From a virus, in the IMG/VR virus record IMGVR_UViG_3300042340_000507, positions 62,001 through 126,000 of that record: 64,000 nucleotides of DNA. One strand, written 5' to 3'. The notes under the pieces are model-generated. The model made no database searches and was not told the DNA's origin. It saw only the letters and a program-made list of their open reading frames with translations. The translations under genes were made by a program, and so were the position numbers. Below, in pieces: positions 15,308 through 24,114 of the stretch (positions are counted from its first letter, which is position 1; every line of letters starts with the position of its first letter).

Positions 15308-16093
15308 CTACCAGTTTTCTAGACTGGGGTAGTACGTATCGCTATCAATGAACTGGTAAAGAAATGCATTTTCTCTAATTCTTGCTTCCATGTTTCTAAC
15401 TTTCTGGTGATGATCCGACATTGACAGAAATTCCCGGGTTACCATGGGCCAAATGGTGTAATTGTGAATATTTGTTTCAGGTGATGTAACGAAATGGTCA
15501 AAATCTTTTATACCAACAACTGTGTCCCTCTTCTCGATATTCGCTTCTATCTTGTCAACAATGGTTCTTCTGAATATCCCAAAATTCAGGGTCGAGGCTG
15601 TGCCCAATGGTTTTGCTAGATGGTCTGTTAAGATCTCGATCCTGCCTATAAAATAGTGGTTCCCGATAAGACAATCCCAATCCTCAGGCAGGTCTTCAAA
15701 AGCTAAACGAATTTTATCCATAGCTCCTGCAACGAGATACGAATCATCTTCCATAATAATAATGGTTTCTTCATCCTTTAGATGCTCAGTCAGACAAGTT
15801 GAGAAGGAGGCAAAAATTCCATCTACTGGGGATTTTTTTTCTAGGGCAGAAAATCTGGTGATCTGAAAATTGGCCAAAGAGTTCTGATTCAATTTCATGA
15901 AATTCTCCCATCTATCCTCTCTTCTGTCAAGGTTGATCACATAAACTGAAGTTGGGAATTGACAGGGATTTTTCTTGAATTCTTGGGAACTTAGACGGGA
16001 GTTTTGAATTTTTTGTAGATCCGATAACCTGTTTTTATTGGACATGATTCTGAAATACCCTTTGGAGGGTCCTGAAGAAAGAGGATTGTCCAT
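15308..16093 (-). CDS. Glycosyltransferase family 25 (LPS-type galactosyltransferase-like)
   Basis: The protein has 261 residues from ATG 16093, two bases after the previous stop; a start 18 bases earlier would overlap it. TSVYVINLDRREDRWENF is the GT25 opening motif, FSALEKKSP follows, and TIIIMEDDSYLV carries the E-D-D acidic metal site. Family members add sugars to surface glycans. It lies outside the main sugar cluster (21-34 kb) but probably works with it. Confidence 0.8.
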   Translation of the reverse strand: MDNPLSSGPSKGYFRIMSNKNRLSDLQKIQNSRLSSQEFKKNPCQFPTSVYVINLDRREDRWENFMKLNQNSLANFQITRFSALEKKSPVDGIFASFSTCLTEHLKDEETIIIMEDDSYLVAGAMDKIRLAFEDLPEDWDCLIGNHYFIGRIEILTDHLAKPLGTASTLNFGIFRRTIVDKIEANIEKRDTVVGIKDFDHFVTSPETNIHNYTIWPMVTREFLSMSDHHQKVRNMEARIRENAFLYQFIDSDTYYPSLENW

Positions 16094-16095
16094 GC

Positions 16096-16497
16096 CTAAT
16101 CCTCGGTCCAAATGTTCAGATCCATGTCCTCGTAGAAATCGTCTTTCTCCTCAAATTGAATTTCCCATTCGTATTTATTTTTTTTCCATCCTTTGGAATA
16201 GAATGGAAAATTGTAAGTCCAAATGATTTTAGAATGGTCTGCAAATTCGCACAGTTCTTTTTCCACCTTTGTGACACACTCAAAAAACTCCTCTGCATTG
16301 GACATCTCGATTTCACCTTCATCAATGTAGATCTCCAATTTACCAGACTTACCAATAACAGAGGACTCGGAAACAGCTTCTTTCATCTCAGGGGGAATGT
16401 CTAATTTTTTCAATTTTTGTAAGAACCTCGCCAAAGATTCGGGGTTGACCTGACAGGTACTGATCAGATCCAGATGATAAATTCCAGTTTCTTCCAC
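16096..16497 (-). CDS. Hypothetical acidic protein
   Basis: The 133-residue protein starts MEETGIYHLDLISTCQV and is rich in Glu/Lys with a final EEKDDFYEDMDLNIW. No known domain. Two bases separate its stop from the GT25 gene, so they are probably cotranslated. Confidence 0.5.
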   Translation of the reverse strand: MEETGIYHLDLISTCQVNPESLARFLQKLKKLDIPPEMKEAVSESSVIGKSGKLEIYIDEGEIEMSNAEEFFECVTKVEKELCEFADHSKIIWTYNFPFYSKGWKKNKYEWEIQFEEKDDFYEDMDLNIWTED

Positions 16498-16511
16498 TTG
16501 TTTATTTTTTT

Positions 16512-18047
16512 TTAAACTGAGGCAACAAAAGTTATTTTCATGCCTTCGGAGGGATGAATCAGATAGGCTTGAAGAGCTCTATTGGATCCTTCAAACCCGT
16601 GTTGGTGATGCCATCTATCAGAACCAGACAGACTCGGCATTTGATAAACCTTCACCCCATTGAAGTCCTTCACCATCTCATGATGCAGGTGTCCAGTAAA
16701 GAAGAATCTGTGTTTGGTTCTGGACCAAAAATCAGGAGCTTCTCTGGCCATAAGGTAAGGAAGCTCTGAAAGTTTGGTTCCGTCACCGTGCGTGAATCCC
16801 ATGAGATTTTCACCGTATTCGTAGTACTGACGGAATTTATGACATTTAATCACCTCTACATCTTCACAGCTCCTATAATAGGCTCCCAAATACTCCAAAA
16901 GAACATGAGAAAGTTTGAAGTCGTGATTGCCCGCAGTTAATAAAATCTCAACGGGAGCCACCCCTCTCAGGATATCGATGAATTCTACCATCAGTTGCTG
17001 GCCCTCCACCATGATCTGGATAAAAGTACCATCGCAGTCCTGAGGTGTGCCTTTGGTCGTGGTTCCACCGAGGGTATCAACATGAAAAAAATCGGATCCT
17101 ACAGGAATAATAATTTTCTCAATCTGATACTTAACAACATCGGACAAGATGGAGGCAGTTTTTCCGAGTAATAAATCCCGGGCCATTTGACGGTTGTATT
17201 CATCCCTCACCTCTCCTGACCAGGCATATTTCCCGTAGTGCAGATCAAAGGGAGAAATAACGAGGGAATGAGGTTCTCCGGGAGGCAGGGTCAATTTAGG
17301 AACCTCGTACTGGGCAAAAACCTGGGATAATTTTTCGGCCAAAGGATTGATAACCAGACCCTTAAAAGCCCACCAATTTGAGGCTGCCTCTTTGATCATT
17401 TTTTCCTCTTGCCGGGTGTATTTCTGGAAGAATGAAAATTTTCTTTTTTGTAGAGCATCTGAAACCATCTCTTCCTCGTCTCGGACGAACATTTCTTCGT
17501 CGGTATAGGGTTCGGAGTCGTGGGTCCAGCCCAGAATAGATTTAAGGGCGGTAAATATGTTTCTAGGTATTTCGAAATTCCGACAGATTTCGTTGATGGT
17601 TTCTGCACTGCCGGTCAGAGAAGAATAACGGGATTTCATGTCCCTAATGATGGTGCCGGTAAATCGATAGGCTTTGTTCTTGATGTACACTATATAGAGA
17701 TCTTTTGCCTCATCATAGTAGTAGTTGGTGTTGTGCTTGTATTTTTTGTAGGCAGACCGGGCTATTTTTTCCTCCTCTTTGTCGATTTCTAATTCCATAG
17801 AAGGAGGAATTTCCTCCTGCCTGAATTTTTCCTCGATCGATTGTCTTAGAACATCTTCCGGTAATTCTTCTGACAGCTTGGCAGAGATTGCTCTTCTAAA
17901 AGAATCAATGGCCGAAGTGCCCAGATTTAGAAATTTTTCGGAAACCAATTTTTTGGCTATCTCAGTATGAGAAAAACCTTGACCGTGTAAAGACCAGATT
18001 TCCTCTGAGAATTTTTCGGCTAGGTCCTTGAGTGAAATTTGACTCAT
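16512..18047 (-). CDS. Large calcineurin-like metallophosphoesterase with N-terminal helix-turn-helix region
   Basis: The protein has 511 residues. Residues 1-90 are helical with SLHGQGFSHTEIAKKLV, a plausible helix-turn-helix. From about residue 265: ISPFDLHYGKYAW (D-x-H), PVGSDFFHVDT (GDxxH-like), LLTAGNHDFKL (GNHD), GFTHGDGTKL and FFTGHLHHEM (GHxH). All metallophosphatase motifs are present in order. The arrangement recalls Mre11/SbcD-like or RNA 2',3'-phosphodiesterase-type enzymes, but the substrate is not determined. The N-terminal domain suggests nucleic-acid binding. Confidence 0.75.
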   Translation of the reverse strand: MSQISLKDLAEKFSEEIWSLHGQGFSHTEIAKKLVSEKFLNLGTSAIDSFRRAISAKLSEELPEDVLRQSIEEKFRQEEIPPSMELEIDKEEEKIARSAYKKYKHNTNYYYDEAKDLYIVYIKNKAYRFTGTIIRDMKSRYSSLTGSAETINEICRNFEIPRNIFTALKSILGWTHDSEPYTDEEMFVRDEEEMVSDALQKRKFSFFQKYTRQEEKMIKEAASNWWAFKGLVINPLAEKLSQVFAQYEVPKLTLPPGEPHSLVISPFDLHYGKYAWSGEVRDEYNRQMARDLLLGKTASILSDVVKYQIEKIIIPVGSDFFHVDTLGGTTTKGTPQDCDGTFIQIMVEGQQLMVEFIDILRGVAPVEILLTAGNHDFKLSHVLLEYLGAYYRSCEDVEVIKCHKFRQYYEYGENLMGFTHGDGTKLSELPYLMAREAPDFWSRTKHRFFFTGHLHHEMVKDFNGVKVYQMPSLSGSDRWHHQHGFEGSNRALQAYLIHPSEGMKITFVASV

Positions 18048-18101
18048 GAATAAATTTTTTTACTGTAGTGTAAATCTTAAAACTGTTTCTATCCCGGCTA
18101 A

Positions 18102-18374
18102 TTATTTCTCGGTTTTTGATTCTTTGGTCAAGGTTAAAATTTGACTGAGTAGAATATCTTTCTCCAGCTTGGCGAAAAAGTTTGTGATGTACTGACATTT
18201 TTCATACTCCTCTGTCGACTCATAGTATCTCAACAAACTAGCTTTAATGTCTTCTCTCTTTTCGAGAAGATGAGGATGGTTAATGGCGCTGCTGCCCATT
18301 TTTTCCATTCTAGATAAGGCTTTTTCGTACACCTTACGCTCTATCCTCGGTTCGGTTTTCAAATTCTGAATCAT
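18102..18374 (-). CDS. Small helical protein, YEKC-motif family
   Basis: The 90-residue protein starts MIQNLKTEPRIERKVYE. It contains LLRYYESTEEYEKCQYITNFF, with the same E-E-Y-E-K-C-x-x-[IL] motif found in four other small proteins here (18334, 18872, 42911, 50745). Its start overlaps the end of the 18334 gene. Function unknown. Confidence 0.5.
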   Translation of the reverse strand: MIQNLKTEPRIERKVYEKALSRMEKMGSSAINHPHLLEKREDIKASLLRYYESTEEYEKCQYITNFFAKLEKDILLSQILTLTKESKTEK

Positions 18375-18576
18375 TTTTTTTCAGTTTAGACTGGGTGCGC
18401 TCTACTGGGTGGATCTGATGAAGATCCATACATTTTTCATATTCCTCGAAATCTTCTAAAACTTTAATACATTCTTCCCGCTGGGAAAAGGCAAGACTTT
18501 TCTCGCCAAATTTTACGATGTCACTATAGACTTCTAAAGCCCTATTCAATCGGTCTATATTCTGATGATTTTTCAT
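18334..18576 (-). CDS. Small helical protein, YEKC-motif family
   Basis: The 80-residue protein starts MKNHQNIDRLNRALEVY and has CIKVLEDFEEYEKCMDLHQ in the middle. The motif FEEYEKCxxLxxI is shared with its neighbour at 18102 and with others in the window. A CATATATA late-like element lies 15 bases upstream. Overlaps the next gene by 41 bases. Confidence 0.5.
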   Translation of the reverse strand: MKNHQNIDRLNRALEVYSDIVKFGEKSLAFSQREECIKVLEDFEEYEKCMDLHQIHPVERTQSKLKKNDSEFENRTEDRA

Positions 18577-18590
18577 TTCTGATTCAGAAG

Positions 18591-18598
18591 TATATATG
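18591..18598 (-). promoter_or_regulatory. T4-late-like promoter element (CATATATA variant)
   Basis: Minus strand reads ACATATATACTTC, 15 bases before the ATG at 18576. One base differs from the common GATATATA. Confidence 0.35.
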
Positions 18599-18671
18599 TT
18601 TTGACCAGAATGAATTTTCTGAGTTTAAAGTGCAAAAGACAATTTACAGCAATCTTTCTTGCCAGAATTTT

Positions 18672-18896
18672 TTAGGTCAGAAATTGAAAGCTATCCGGCG
18701 ATTTTTGAAAGGGCACTCCAAAAGAGCCTGGAGCATTATATTCCACCAGTAACTCCACTTTCCCTTCATTATTTTTAAGTACATTCAATACCTTGACAGT
18801 TTTTTGGGAAGATTTCTCTCTTAAGATGTCACCCTTTTCTATTCTCATATCGTTCAAGTAGTGTGAACTGATTAGTCTAAATCCTGAGTTTTCCAT
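18672..18896 (-). CDS. Small SH3-like hypothetical protein
   Basis: Start chosen at ATG 18896 (MENSGFRLISSHYL), overlapping the end of the upstream gene. About 74 residues, with MRIEKGDILREKSSQKTVKV as a beta-barrel-like stretch. No known family. Confidence 0.45.
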   Translation of the reverse strand: MENSGFRLISSHYLNDMRIEKGDILREKSSQKTVKVLNVLKNNEGKVELLVEYNAPGSFGVPFQKSPDSFQFLT

Positions 18897-19183
18897 TTTT
18901 TTAGAAGTTGTAAAGTTTTTTTTATTTGCCCACACGCCTCGTAATTTTCAGTCCTTTCGTTCCAGAGTTGGCAGTTGACAAGGAATTTTTCATAGTCTTT
19001 TTTCTCAATGATTACGGAATAGCTGGGACCATCCGTGTTGAAATCTTGACCCATCGTAAAAAGAACTGCGAAATTATACCTTTGTTCTACAGCTTCGGTA
19101 ATCTTTTCACGGAAGAGTTCCCAAAATCTGTCTTTATCTTTGAACTGAAGTGCTTCTTTGAACGGCGGGTGGGAATCGTACAT
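18872..19183 (-). CDS. Small protein with YExC-motif C-terminus
   Basis: The 103-residue protein starts MYDSHPPFKEALQFKD and ends with CQLWNERTENYEACGQIKK, a variant of the YEKC motif of the small-protein family in this window. The first half is beta/alpha mixed with EQRYNFAVLFTMG. Function unknown. Confidence 0.5.
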   Translation of the reverse strand: MYDSHPPFKEALQFKDKDRFWELFREKITEAVEQRYNFAVLFTMGQDFNTDGPSYSVIIEKKDYEKFLVNCQLWNERTENYEACGQIKKTLQLLKKWKTQDLD

Positions 19184-19192
19184 GAATTTAGT

Positions 19193-20245
19193 TTATTCTA
19201 ATTCCTCGAGAGAGTTGGAGAGATATTTGGTGATTTTATAAGGATCCGCATTTGATCCTGGTCTCCTGTCTTCAAGATAACCCAACCACTTATCAGAGGT
19301 AGAAATGGGTATTCTGATTGATGCTCCTCTATCACTTACACCCCAACTGAATTTCGAAATGCTTTGGGTTTCGTGCTTGCCGGTAAGTCTCAGATGATTG
19401 TCCGATCCATAGAGGGAAATAGCAACATCGTGGGTTTTTTCCAGCACTTGACAAATGCTGTTAAAAAATTCTTCCCCTCCTGTTTCTCTCATTCTATTAT
19501 TTGAAAAATTGGTGTGCATTCCTGATCCGTTCCAATCTTCCTCTGCTCCCATGGGCTTGGGGTGAAAGTCAACTTTGATCTGGTAATTTTCTGCAATTCT
19601 CATGAGCAAAAATCTAGATATCCAAAGATCATCTGCGGCCGTCTGTTCTCCCTGGCCAAAAACCTGATATTCCCACTGACCGAGCATCACTTCGGCATTG
19701 GTGCCTGTGATCTGAATGCCACAAGAAAGACAGGCATCCAAATGTTCCTCTGAAATATTTCTGCCAGCGGAATAAGGATGACCGACTGAACAATAATACT
19801 TGCCCTGAGACTCGGGTGGGTTGAAATTTTCAAATCCTACCGGCCGATTACTATTTTTATTGAACCACCTGAGCACATACTCTTGCTCAAACCCAAACCA
19901 AAGAGCATGAGAATCCTTTCCGATCAAGGCTCTAGTATTGGAAGAATGTGGGGTGCGGTCTGGATTTAGAACCTCACACATTACGAGATAGCAAAAGCCC
20001 ATTCTGAGAGGATCTGCATAAACCCTCACTGGTTTTAGAATCAAATCTGAGAAATTACCTTCAGCCTGCCGGGTGGAACTTCCATCAAAAGACCATTCTG
20101 GAAGTTCTTCTGGTCTAGGTTTTGCGTGTTGGGGCGAAAGAGTGTTCAGATTTGACGGGGTATAATCGAAAATCTTTACTTTTGATCTCAAATTTGGTTC
20201 GGGTTGATATCCATCTAACCAAACATACTCCAATTTTAATTTCAT
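19193..20245 (-). CDS. glnII: Glutamine synthetase, type II (eukaryote-like)
   Basis: The 350-residue protein covers the whole type II enzyme. PEWSFDGSSTRQAEG is the D-G-S-S-T motif; FGFEQEYVL and NAEVMLGQWEYQ supply metal-binding Glu; NGSGMHTN is the Glu/ammonia site motif; NHLRLTGKHET, DRGASIRIP and LEDRRPGSNADPY complete the active site. It makes glutamine from glutamate, ammonia and ATP, and the length matches stand-alone GSII (about 350). Its GC content and leader resemble its neighbours, so the transfer is not recent. A phage-borne GS could supply amide nitrogen for nucleotide synthesis in nitrogen-poor water or serve amino-sugar synthesis for the adjoining glycan cluster; both are inference. 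Confidence 0.93.
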   Translation of the reverse strand: MKLKLEYVWLDGYQPEPNLRSKVKIFDYTPSNLNTLSPQHAKPRPEELPEWSFDGSSTRQAEGNFSDLILKPVRVYADPLRMGFCYLVMCEVLNPDRTPHSSNTRALIGKDSHALWFGFEQEYVLRWFNKNSNRPVGFENFNPPESQGKYYCSVGHPYSAGRNISEEHLDACLSCGIQITGTNAEVMLGQWEYQVFGQGEQTAADDLWISRFLLMRIAENYQIKVDFHPKPMGAEEDWNGSGMHTNFSNNRMRETGGEEFFNSICQVLEKTHDVAISLYGSDNHLRLTGKHETQSISKFSWGVSDRGASIRIPISTSDKWLGYLEDRRPGSNADPYKITKYLSNSLEELE

Positions 20246-20337
20246 GTTAAATTTGTTTTAATGAACTCCTGTTTATAGCCCAAAAATTCAAAAAATTTCA
20301 ATTTTTCAAGGGTATTGAAAGAAATTGTAAAGAAAAA

Positions 20338-20523
20338 TTATTTAGATTGGAGGCTCGAGAAAGTCTTTTTGAACTCTTCAAACTTCATGAGCTTACCAAC
20401 CGTGGCCTGCTTCATACCCAGAGAGCCAACTTTCGAACTGTAAGCCCTTTGATCGTACCACTTGACGAAATTATCGTCGGTGGTGTGTTTAGGGTCTGGA
20501 GCAACTGTTTGTGGATTTGACAT
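20338..20523 (-). CDS. Small protein with C-terminal F-x-x-F motif
   Basis: The 61-residue protein starts MSNPQTVAPDPKHTTDD. Its C-terminus VGKLMKFEEFKKTFSSLQSK resembles the F-x-x-F segment seen at the N-terminus of putative capsid-targeted proteins, but here placed at the end. Unknown function; may be a small virion protein. Confidence 0.45.
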   Translation of the reverse strand: MSNPQTVAPDPKHTTDDNFVKWYDQRAYSSKVGSLGMKQATVGKLMKFEEFKKTFSSLQSK

Positions 20524-20532
20524 GGTGTTTTT

Positions 20533-20934
20533 TTAATTTGTATCAGATAGGAAAAAGATTTTTGCTAAAATCCCAACCAAAGTGGTGAAAAAGATCCACA
20601 TAGCTTTGGTGATCCCCCCTTTCCACTTCATGAGGTCAGAGTGTTCTAGTAAGAGGTTCCGGTATTCAACCTCATCTTTCTCCTTCTGTCTCTGTTGTTC
20701 TAGTCTGAATTTGGTGTTTTCGTTTACTTTGACGATCACACCATCATCTGGATCCAGAAGTTTTTTCTTTAGCTCCGAGAGATCTTTTTTCATTTCAGAC
20801 TGAGCTGCTTTGAGTTCCTCCATGCTGATCTGGATGATCCTTAGATCGTGGCCTGGAGATCTTTCCCTCATAGAGTTTAATTCATCCTGTAAAACCTCCC
20901 TGATGATCTCTGAAATCGGTTTTTGAGTTTCCAT
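20533..20934 (-). CDS. Coiled-coil protein with C-terminal membrane helix (XhlA/holin-accessory-like)
   Basis: The protein has 133 residues. Residues 1-85 are highly charged with heptads (SEMKKDLSELKKKLLDPDDG). The C-terminal 30 residues contain one membrane helix (GGITKAMWIFFTTLVGILAK). A coiled coil followed by a C-terminal transmembrane helix is the layout of the XhlA-type hemolysin/holin accessory proteins. A late-like promoter element lies 9 bases upstream. A role in lysis is possible but not proven. Confidence 0.5.
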   Translation of the reverse strand: METQKPISEIIREVLQDELNSMRERSPGHDLRIIQISMEELKAAQSEMKKDLSELKKKLLDPDDGVIVKVNENTKFRLEQQRQKEKDEVEYRNLLLEHSDLMKWKGGITKAMWIFFTTLVGILAKIFFLSDTN

Positions 20935-20943
20935 AACTGAGAT

Positions 20944-20951
20944 TATATATC
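20944..20951 (-). promoter_or_regulatory. T4-late-like promoter element GATATATA
   Basis: Minus strand reads CAGATATATAATC, 9 bases before the ATG at 20934. Confidence 0.45.
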
Positions 20952-20969
20952 TGCATCAGGACTCATTTT

Positions 20970-21176
20970 TTACTGGATTTCCTTGTTCCAGTGAACTTTT
21001 ATGTCGGGAATTAGAATAAAATCATCAACGTAGATAGGTAGACTTTCTAGTAAAAAAAAACTATAAAATCCTTCTTCATCAAATTTGTTTTCTAAGATTT
21101 CAACCTTATGAAGATTAATAAGGGAACAAACTTCCAGATGTGTTCTGGGCGAGGTGGTAAGAATCTTAATCTTCAA
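20970..21176 (-). CDS. Hypothetical protein
   Basis: The 68-residue protein starts MKIKILTTSPRTHLEVC and is a beta-rich small protein with no recognised family. Overlaps the upstream gene by 11 bases. Confidence 0.4.
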   Translation of the reverse strand: MKIKILTTSPRTHLEVCSLINLHKVEILENKFDEEGFYSFFLLESLPIYVDDFILIPDIKVHWNKEIQ

Positions 21177-21447
21177 CTTCTGGCTCTCCTAAAATTGATT
21201 TTGTAACGGGATCAATGGACATGATAAAGTATTCGGAGGTGGATTTTTTTTCAACCACAACTTGAACGGGACTGGTACTACCCCGAAGACAGTATTTTTC
21301 ACCTTCCAATAGAAATTCTTGATCTAAGTGTTCTGGCAAGAGTTTGGATCTTCGAATCCACTTGTTTTGATTTCTGACGTATTGTTCCTGATAATGTTTC
21401 ATCAGAGAATCCTCTGGCTTTCTGATTCTTTTAGGGGGGATTTGCAT
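21166..21447 (-). CDS. Hypothetical protein
   Basis: The 93-residue protein starts MQIPPKRIRKPEDSLMKHY. A basic helical first half (QNKWIRRSKLLPEHL) precedes a small beta domain (YCLRGSTSPVQVVVEKK). No family recognised. Confidence 0.45.
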   Translation of the reverse strand: MQIPPKRIRKPEDSLMKHYQEQYVRNQNKWIRRSKLLPEHLDQEFLLEGEKYCLRGSTSPVQVVVEKKSTSEYFIMSIDPVTKSILGEPEVED

Positions 21448-21458
21448 GCTGTTTATTT

Positions 21459-22193
21459 TTAAAATTTTTCGGACGATAATTTCATGCTCATTAGGTCATC
21501 TAAAATAGGACCCATAAGGTAATACTCTGCTGAAGGTTGGCCCTTATCACAAACTCCAGGCTGGGAATACCAGTGGACGTTATAGTGATAATGATTGTGA
21601 ACTTTGCTGCTCATTCTTTTAGACCCTTCAACCTCGTTTGTCCAGGGATCTTCTCCATCAACAATGTTTTGGATTAAGTACTCTCTATTCCAGATAGTTG
21701 CATTATGAGAGTGGAGATAATTTTCTCCTTGACTGTGCTTCATGATCCTAACCTTGTTAATGACGTAAGGGGTAGGATCTAGGCGGTAGGCATCGTAATA
21801 GTGTAATTTGGTGTGAATCTTGATGGATTCCGCCTTTTGGACTTCTGCGAACAGCAAAAGTTGTTCTAAAACGGGATAGGGAAAAGAAGATTTTAGCCAC
21901 ATATCTTCCTGGAGATAAATGATCCATTTTGAGGTAATTTCGGATAAGGTTTTTTTCATTCTGGTGGAAAATCCATTTTTATCCGTCTTTCCGGTCAAAA
22001 TGCTTTGCATCGCGGAGTTAGGCTTGAAGAGGTGACCCCTGCACGAAAGTTCAAAATCCTTGACATTCCGTTCTTCGGATGCCCAATAAACAGGGATTTT
22101 TTCAAAATCCCAGTACAGGTCTAAGGAATACAACATACCAAACCAAAACTGATGGTACGAATCACACGTGTGAACAACCAAAGAAAGATCCAT
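21459..22193 (-). CDS. Glycosyltransferase-like protein (GT-A fold)
   Basis: The 244-residue protein begins MDLSLVVHTCDSYHQFW, a Rossmann-type start. KWIIYLQEDMWLKSSFP has a single acidic E-D in the place of a DXD metal site, and HNHYHYNVHWYS lies near the end. Similar proteins are annotated as glycosyltransferases in glycan clusters. It is the first of a run of sugar-related genes read on the minus strand with 1-10 base gaps. Confidence 0.55.
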   Translation of the reverse strand: MDLSLVVHTCDSYHQFWFGMLYSLDLYWDFEKIPVYWASEERNVKDFELSCRGHLFKPNSAMQSILTGKTDKNGFSTRMKKTLSEITSKWIIYLQEDMWLKSSFPYPVLEQLLLFAEVQKAESIKIHTKLHYYDAYRLDPTPYVINKVRIMKHSQGENYLHSHNATIWNREYLIQNIVDGEDPWTNEVEGSKRMSSKVHNHYHYNVHWYSQPGVCDKGQPSAEYYLMGPILDDLMSMKLSSEKF

Positions 22194-22194
22194 G

Positions 22195-23184
22195 TTATAA
22201 AGTGTTAAAATAATTAGATTGCTGGAGATGTTTCAAATAATCTAAAATTTTCAGAAATTCTTCCGGTCTTTTCTCGCCGTGGAGAACCTTGATGTCCCTT
22301 TTAGAAGGAGGAATTCTATAAAAATTAAGAGAATAGTCCTTATTTTCCTCCGACATCCAGGTGGAAAATCCTGGATGTCCCTCTTCATAAAAATGACAAA
22401 CCGTGTTGATCCCATCTCTTAAATTTATATAGCATAGTGGAAATCCTTCGTTGGTTTTTTTCCACGATAAAACGTTGTAGATTGTCTCTTCGTGAAAAGC
22501 GGCAACCCTAGATAAACTAATTTTCAATTTGGGAAGCAGAAAACAGAATTCCCTCCATGTTTTAACAAAATTCAAACAAGATGAATTACAGAGTATAACG
22601 TTGGTTGTTCTGTAGGTTCCCCTAGATTCCGCAGGCATTTCTAAAAATTGCATTAAAGGCCATTCTAGGGTTTTGGTTAAATCGGCCTTTGGCCAGCACC
22701 CTTCAAATGGATTTCCTCTTTCAAACCCATTTGGCTCGACTATGATCATATATTGATGAATGCCCTCCGTGCAAACTGGGTAGTCTTTTACGATGGGCAT
22801 CCAATCGAACATTTCGTCGATTATAGGAGAAGCTATACAATCCGAATCTAAGTAGCAGAGCTCTTCGAAACCTTCTTCTAAAGCCAGCTGCATAGCCATA
22901 GTCTTAGCACATAAAATTTTATAAATTTTTGGATTTTCTCTGGTAACGTAAAAATTACCATTAGCTTGATGAGTAAAATTATCTAGGTAGTCTTCATCCA
23001 GTTCTAGATCTAAATTTCTAAAGATAACTTTTTCCAGTCCTTTAAAGAAAAGGGACGCATCAGGAGAGCAATTTACACCGCAAACAATAATAGGAAATTT
23101 AGAGAAGAGTTCTATACTTGTAGCTAAATTTTTGGCTATGTCTAGATAATTTTCAGTGGCATGTGTAATAAAAGCTCTTTTCAT
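22195..23184 (-). CDS. Glycosyltransferase (GT-A, DXD type)
   Basis: ATG 23184 overlaps the previous stop as ATGA. The 329-residue protein opens MKRAFITHATENYLDIAK; EELCYLDSDCIASP near residue 110 is the D-S-D metal-binding motif of GT8-like transferases, and later FHEETIYNVLSWKK is a typical acceptor-side segment. It would transfer a sugar from a nucleotide donor. Acceptor unknown. Confidence 0.65.
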   Translation of the reverse strand: MKRAFITHATENYLDIAKNLATSIELFSKFPIIVCGVNCSPDASLFFKGLEKVIFRNLDLELDEDYLDNFTHQANGNFYVTRENPKIYKILCAKTMAMQLALEEGFEELCYLDSDCIASPIIDEMFDWMPIVKDYPVCTEGIHQYMIIVEPNGFERGNPFEGCWPKADLTKTLEWPLMQFLEMPAESRGTYRTTNVILCNSSCLNFVKTWREFCFLLPKLKISLSRVAAFHEETIYNVLSWKKTNEGFPLCYINLRDGINTVCHFYEEGHPGFSTWMSEENKDYSLNFYRIPPSKRDIKVLHGEKRPEEFLKILDYLKHLQQSNYFNTL

Positions 23185-24107
23185 ACAAATTCCCATCCTC
23201 CTCCTGGAAACTTTTCGGCTTGATCCAAAACGTCAAAAATTTTACCATTTCTCCAAAACTCGAATTTTTGTAAACTAGGATCAATCTCAAATTGTTGGAA
23301 CTCTGATATTGTCATCTTTTGGATATCGTTATCCTTTCTTATAAAGATTTCCAAGGGTTGTTTCACATCGTAAACCAAACAGTGTTGGGGATCTGCGGTG
23401 CCAACATTTTTGGAGAAATAAATTTTGAATTCCTGCCAGGGAGAATAATTGTAAAAATCTTCGTGCCAATTACGAAAAGTGTAAATATGATCTTCGATAA
23501 TAAAATCCCTGTTAATTGAAACATTAATTTTTTGGGCAAGATCTGCCCAAAAGTGTTCCGCACAATCAAACTCCAAACATCTTTCCCAAATAAATTCAGA
23601 TTCTAGATTTTCTAATTTTGATTGTGAGACGGAAAAAAATTGGGAAGCACAATCATTAATTAATTTTTTTCCATTTTCGGTTGTTCTAAAAGCAAAAAAA
23701 GATTCTTGGTTTTTGTATTTGATGAAATTTAAAATTTGATTATCGATGACCAAATCATATAGCATAAAATAATTCATGTCATAATTTAGAATCCTTGCAA
23801 GTTGAACTAATTTCAGAACCTGAGAAAACCCAGCAAAACGGTTATTTCTCCAAAATCTGTAAAATTTAATTTTTTTCGCTCCAAAAAATTCTTCTTTCCA
23901 AAAAAGGTTAGAAGAATCCTCTTTTAATGGGTTATTTGGGTTGAAAAAATAAAAATCAACTAAGTTTAGAATGTCTCTTTCCAGATGAATAGACGAATAA
24001 AGCAAAATAGATGTGTCTATTTGCCTTAAAAGTTCCAAATTAATTTTTAGAACTTTTCTTTTTTCTTCTGAATCACAATGAGAACTAATTAAAACTAATT
24101 TTTTCAT
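23181..24107 (-). CDS. Glycosyltransferase-like protein, SH-family copy A
   Basis: The 308-residue protein starts MKKLVLISSHCDSEEKRKV. It shares with the proteins at 27116 and 33317 an opening of IxSH, a run of Leu-rich helix, then DYFFFNPNNPL-like text (VDFYFFNPNNPLKED here) and NYFMLYDLVIDN where a DXD-like site would fall. The family is unnamed to me; the context suggests sugar transfer. It overlaps the downstream gene by 4 bases. Confidence 0.5.
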   Translation of the reverse strand: MKKLVLISSHCDSEEKRKVLKINLELLRQIDTSILLYSSIHLERDILNLVDFYFFNPNNPLKEDSSNLFWKEEFFGAKKIKFYRFWRNNRFAGFSQVLKLVQLARILNYDMNYFMLYDLVIDNQILNFIKYKNQESFFAFRTTENGKKLINDCASQFFSVSQSKLENLESEFIWERCLEFDCAEHFWADLAQKINVSINRDFIIEDHIYTFRNWHEDFYNYSPWQEFKIYFSKNVGTADPQHCLVYDVKQPLEIFIRKDNDIQKMTISEFQQFEIDPSLQKFEFWRNGKIFDVLDQAEKFPGGGWEFV

Positions 24108-24114
24108 AATTCTT

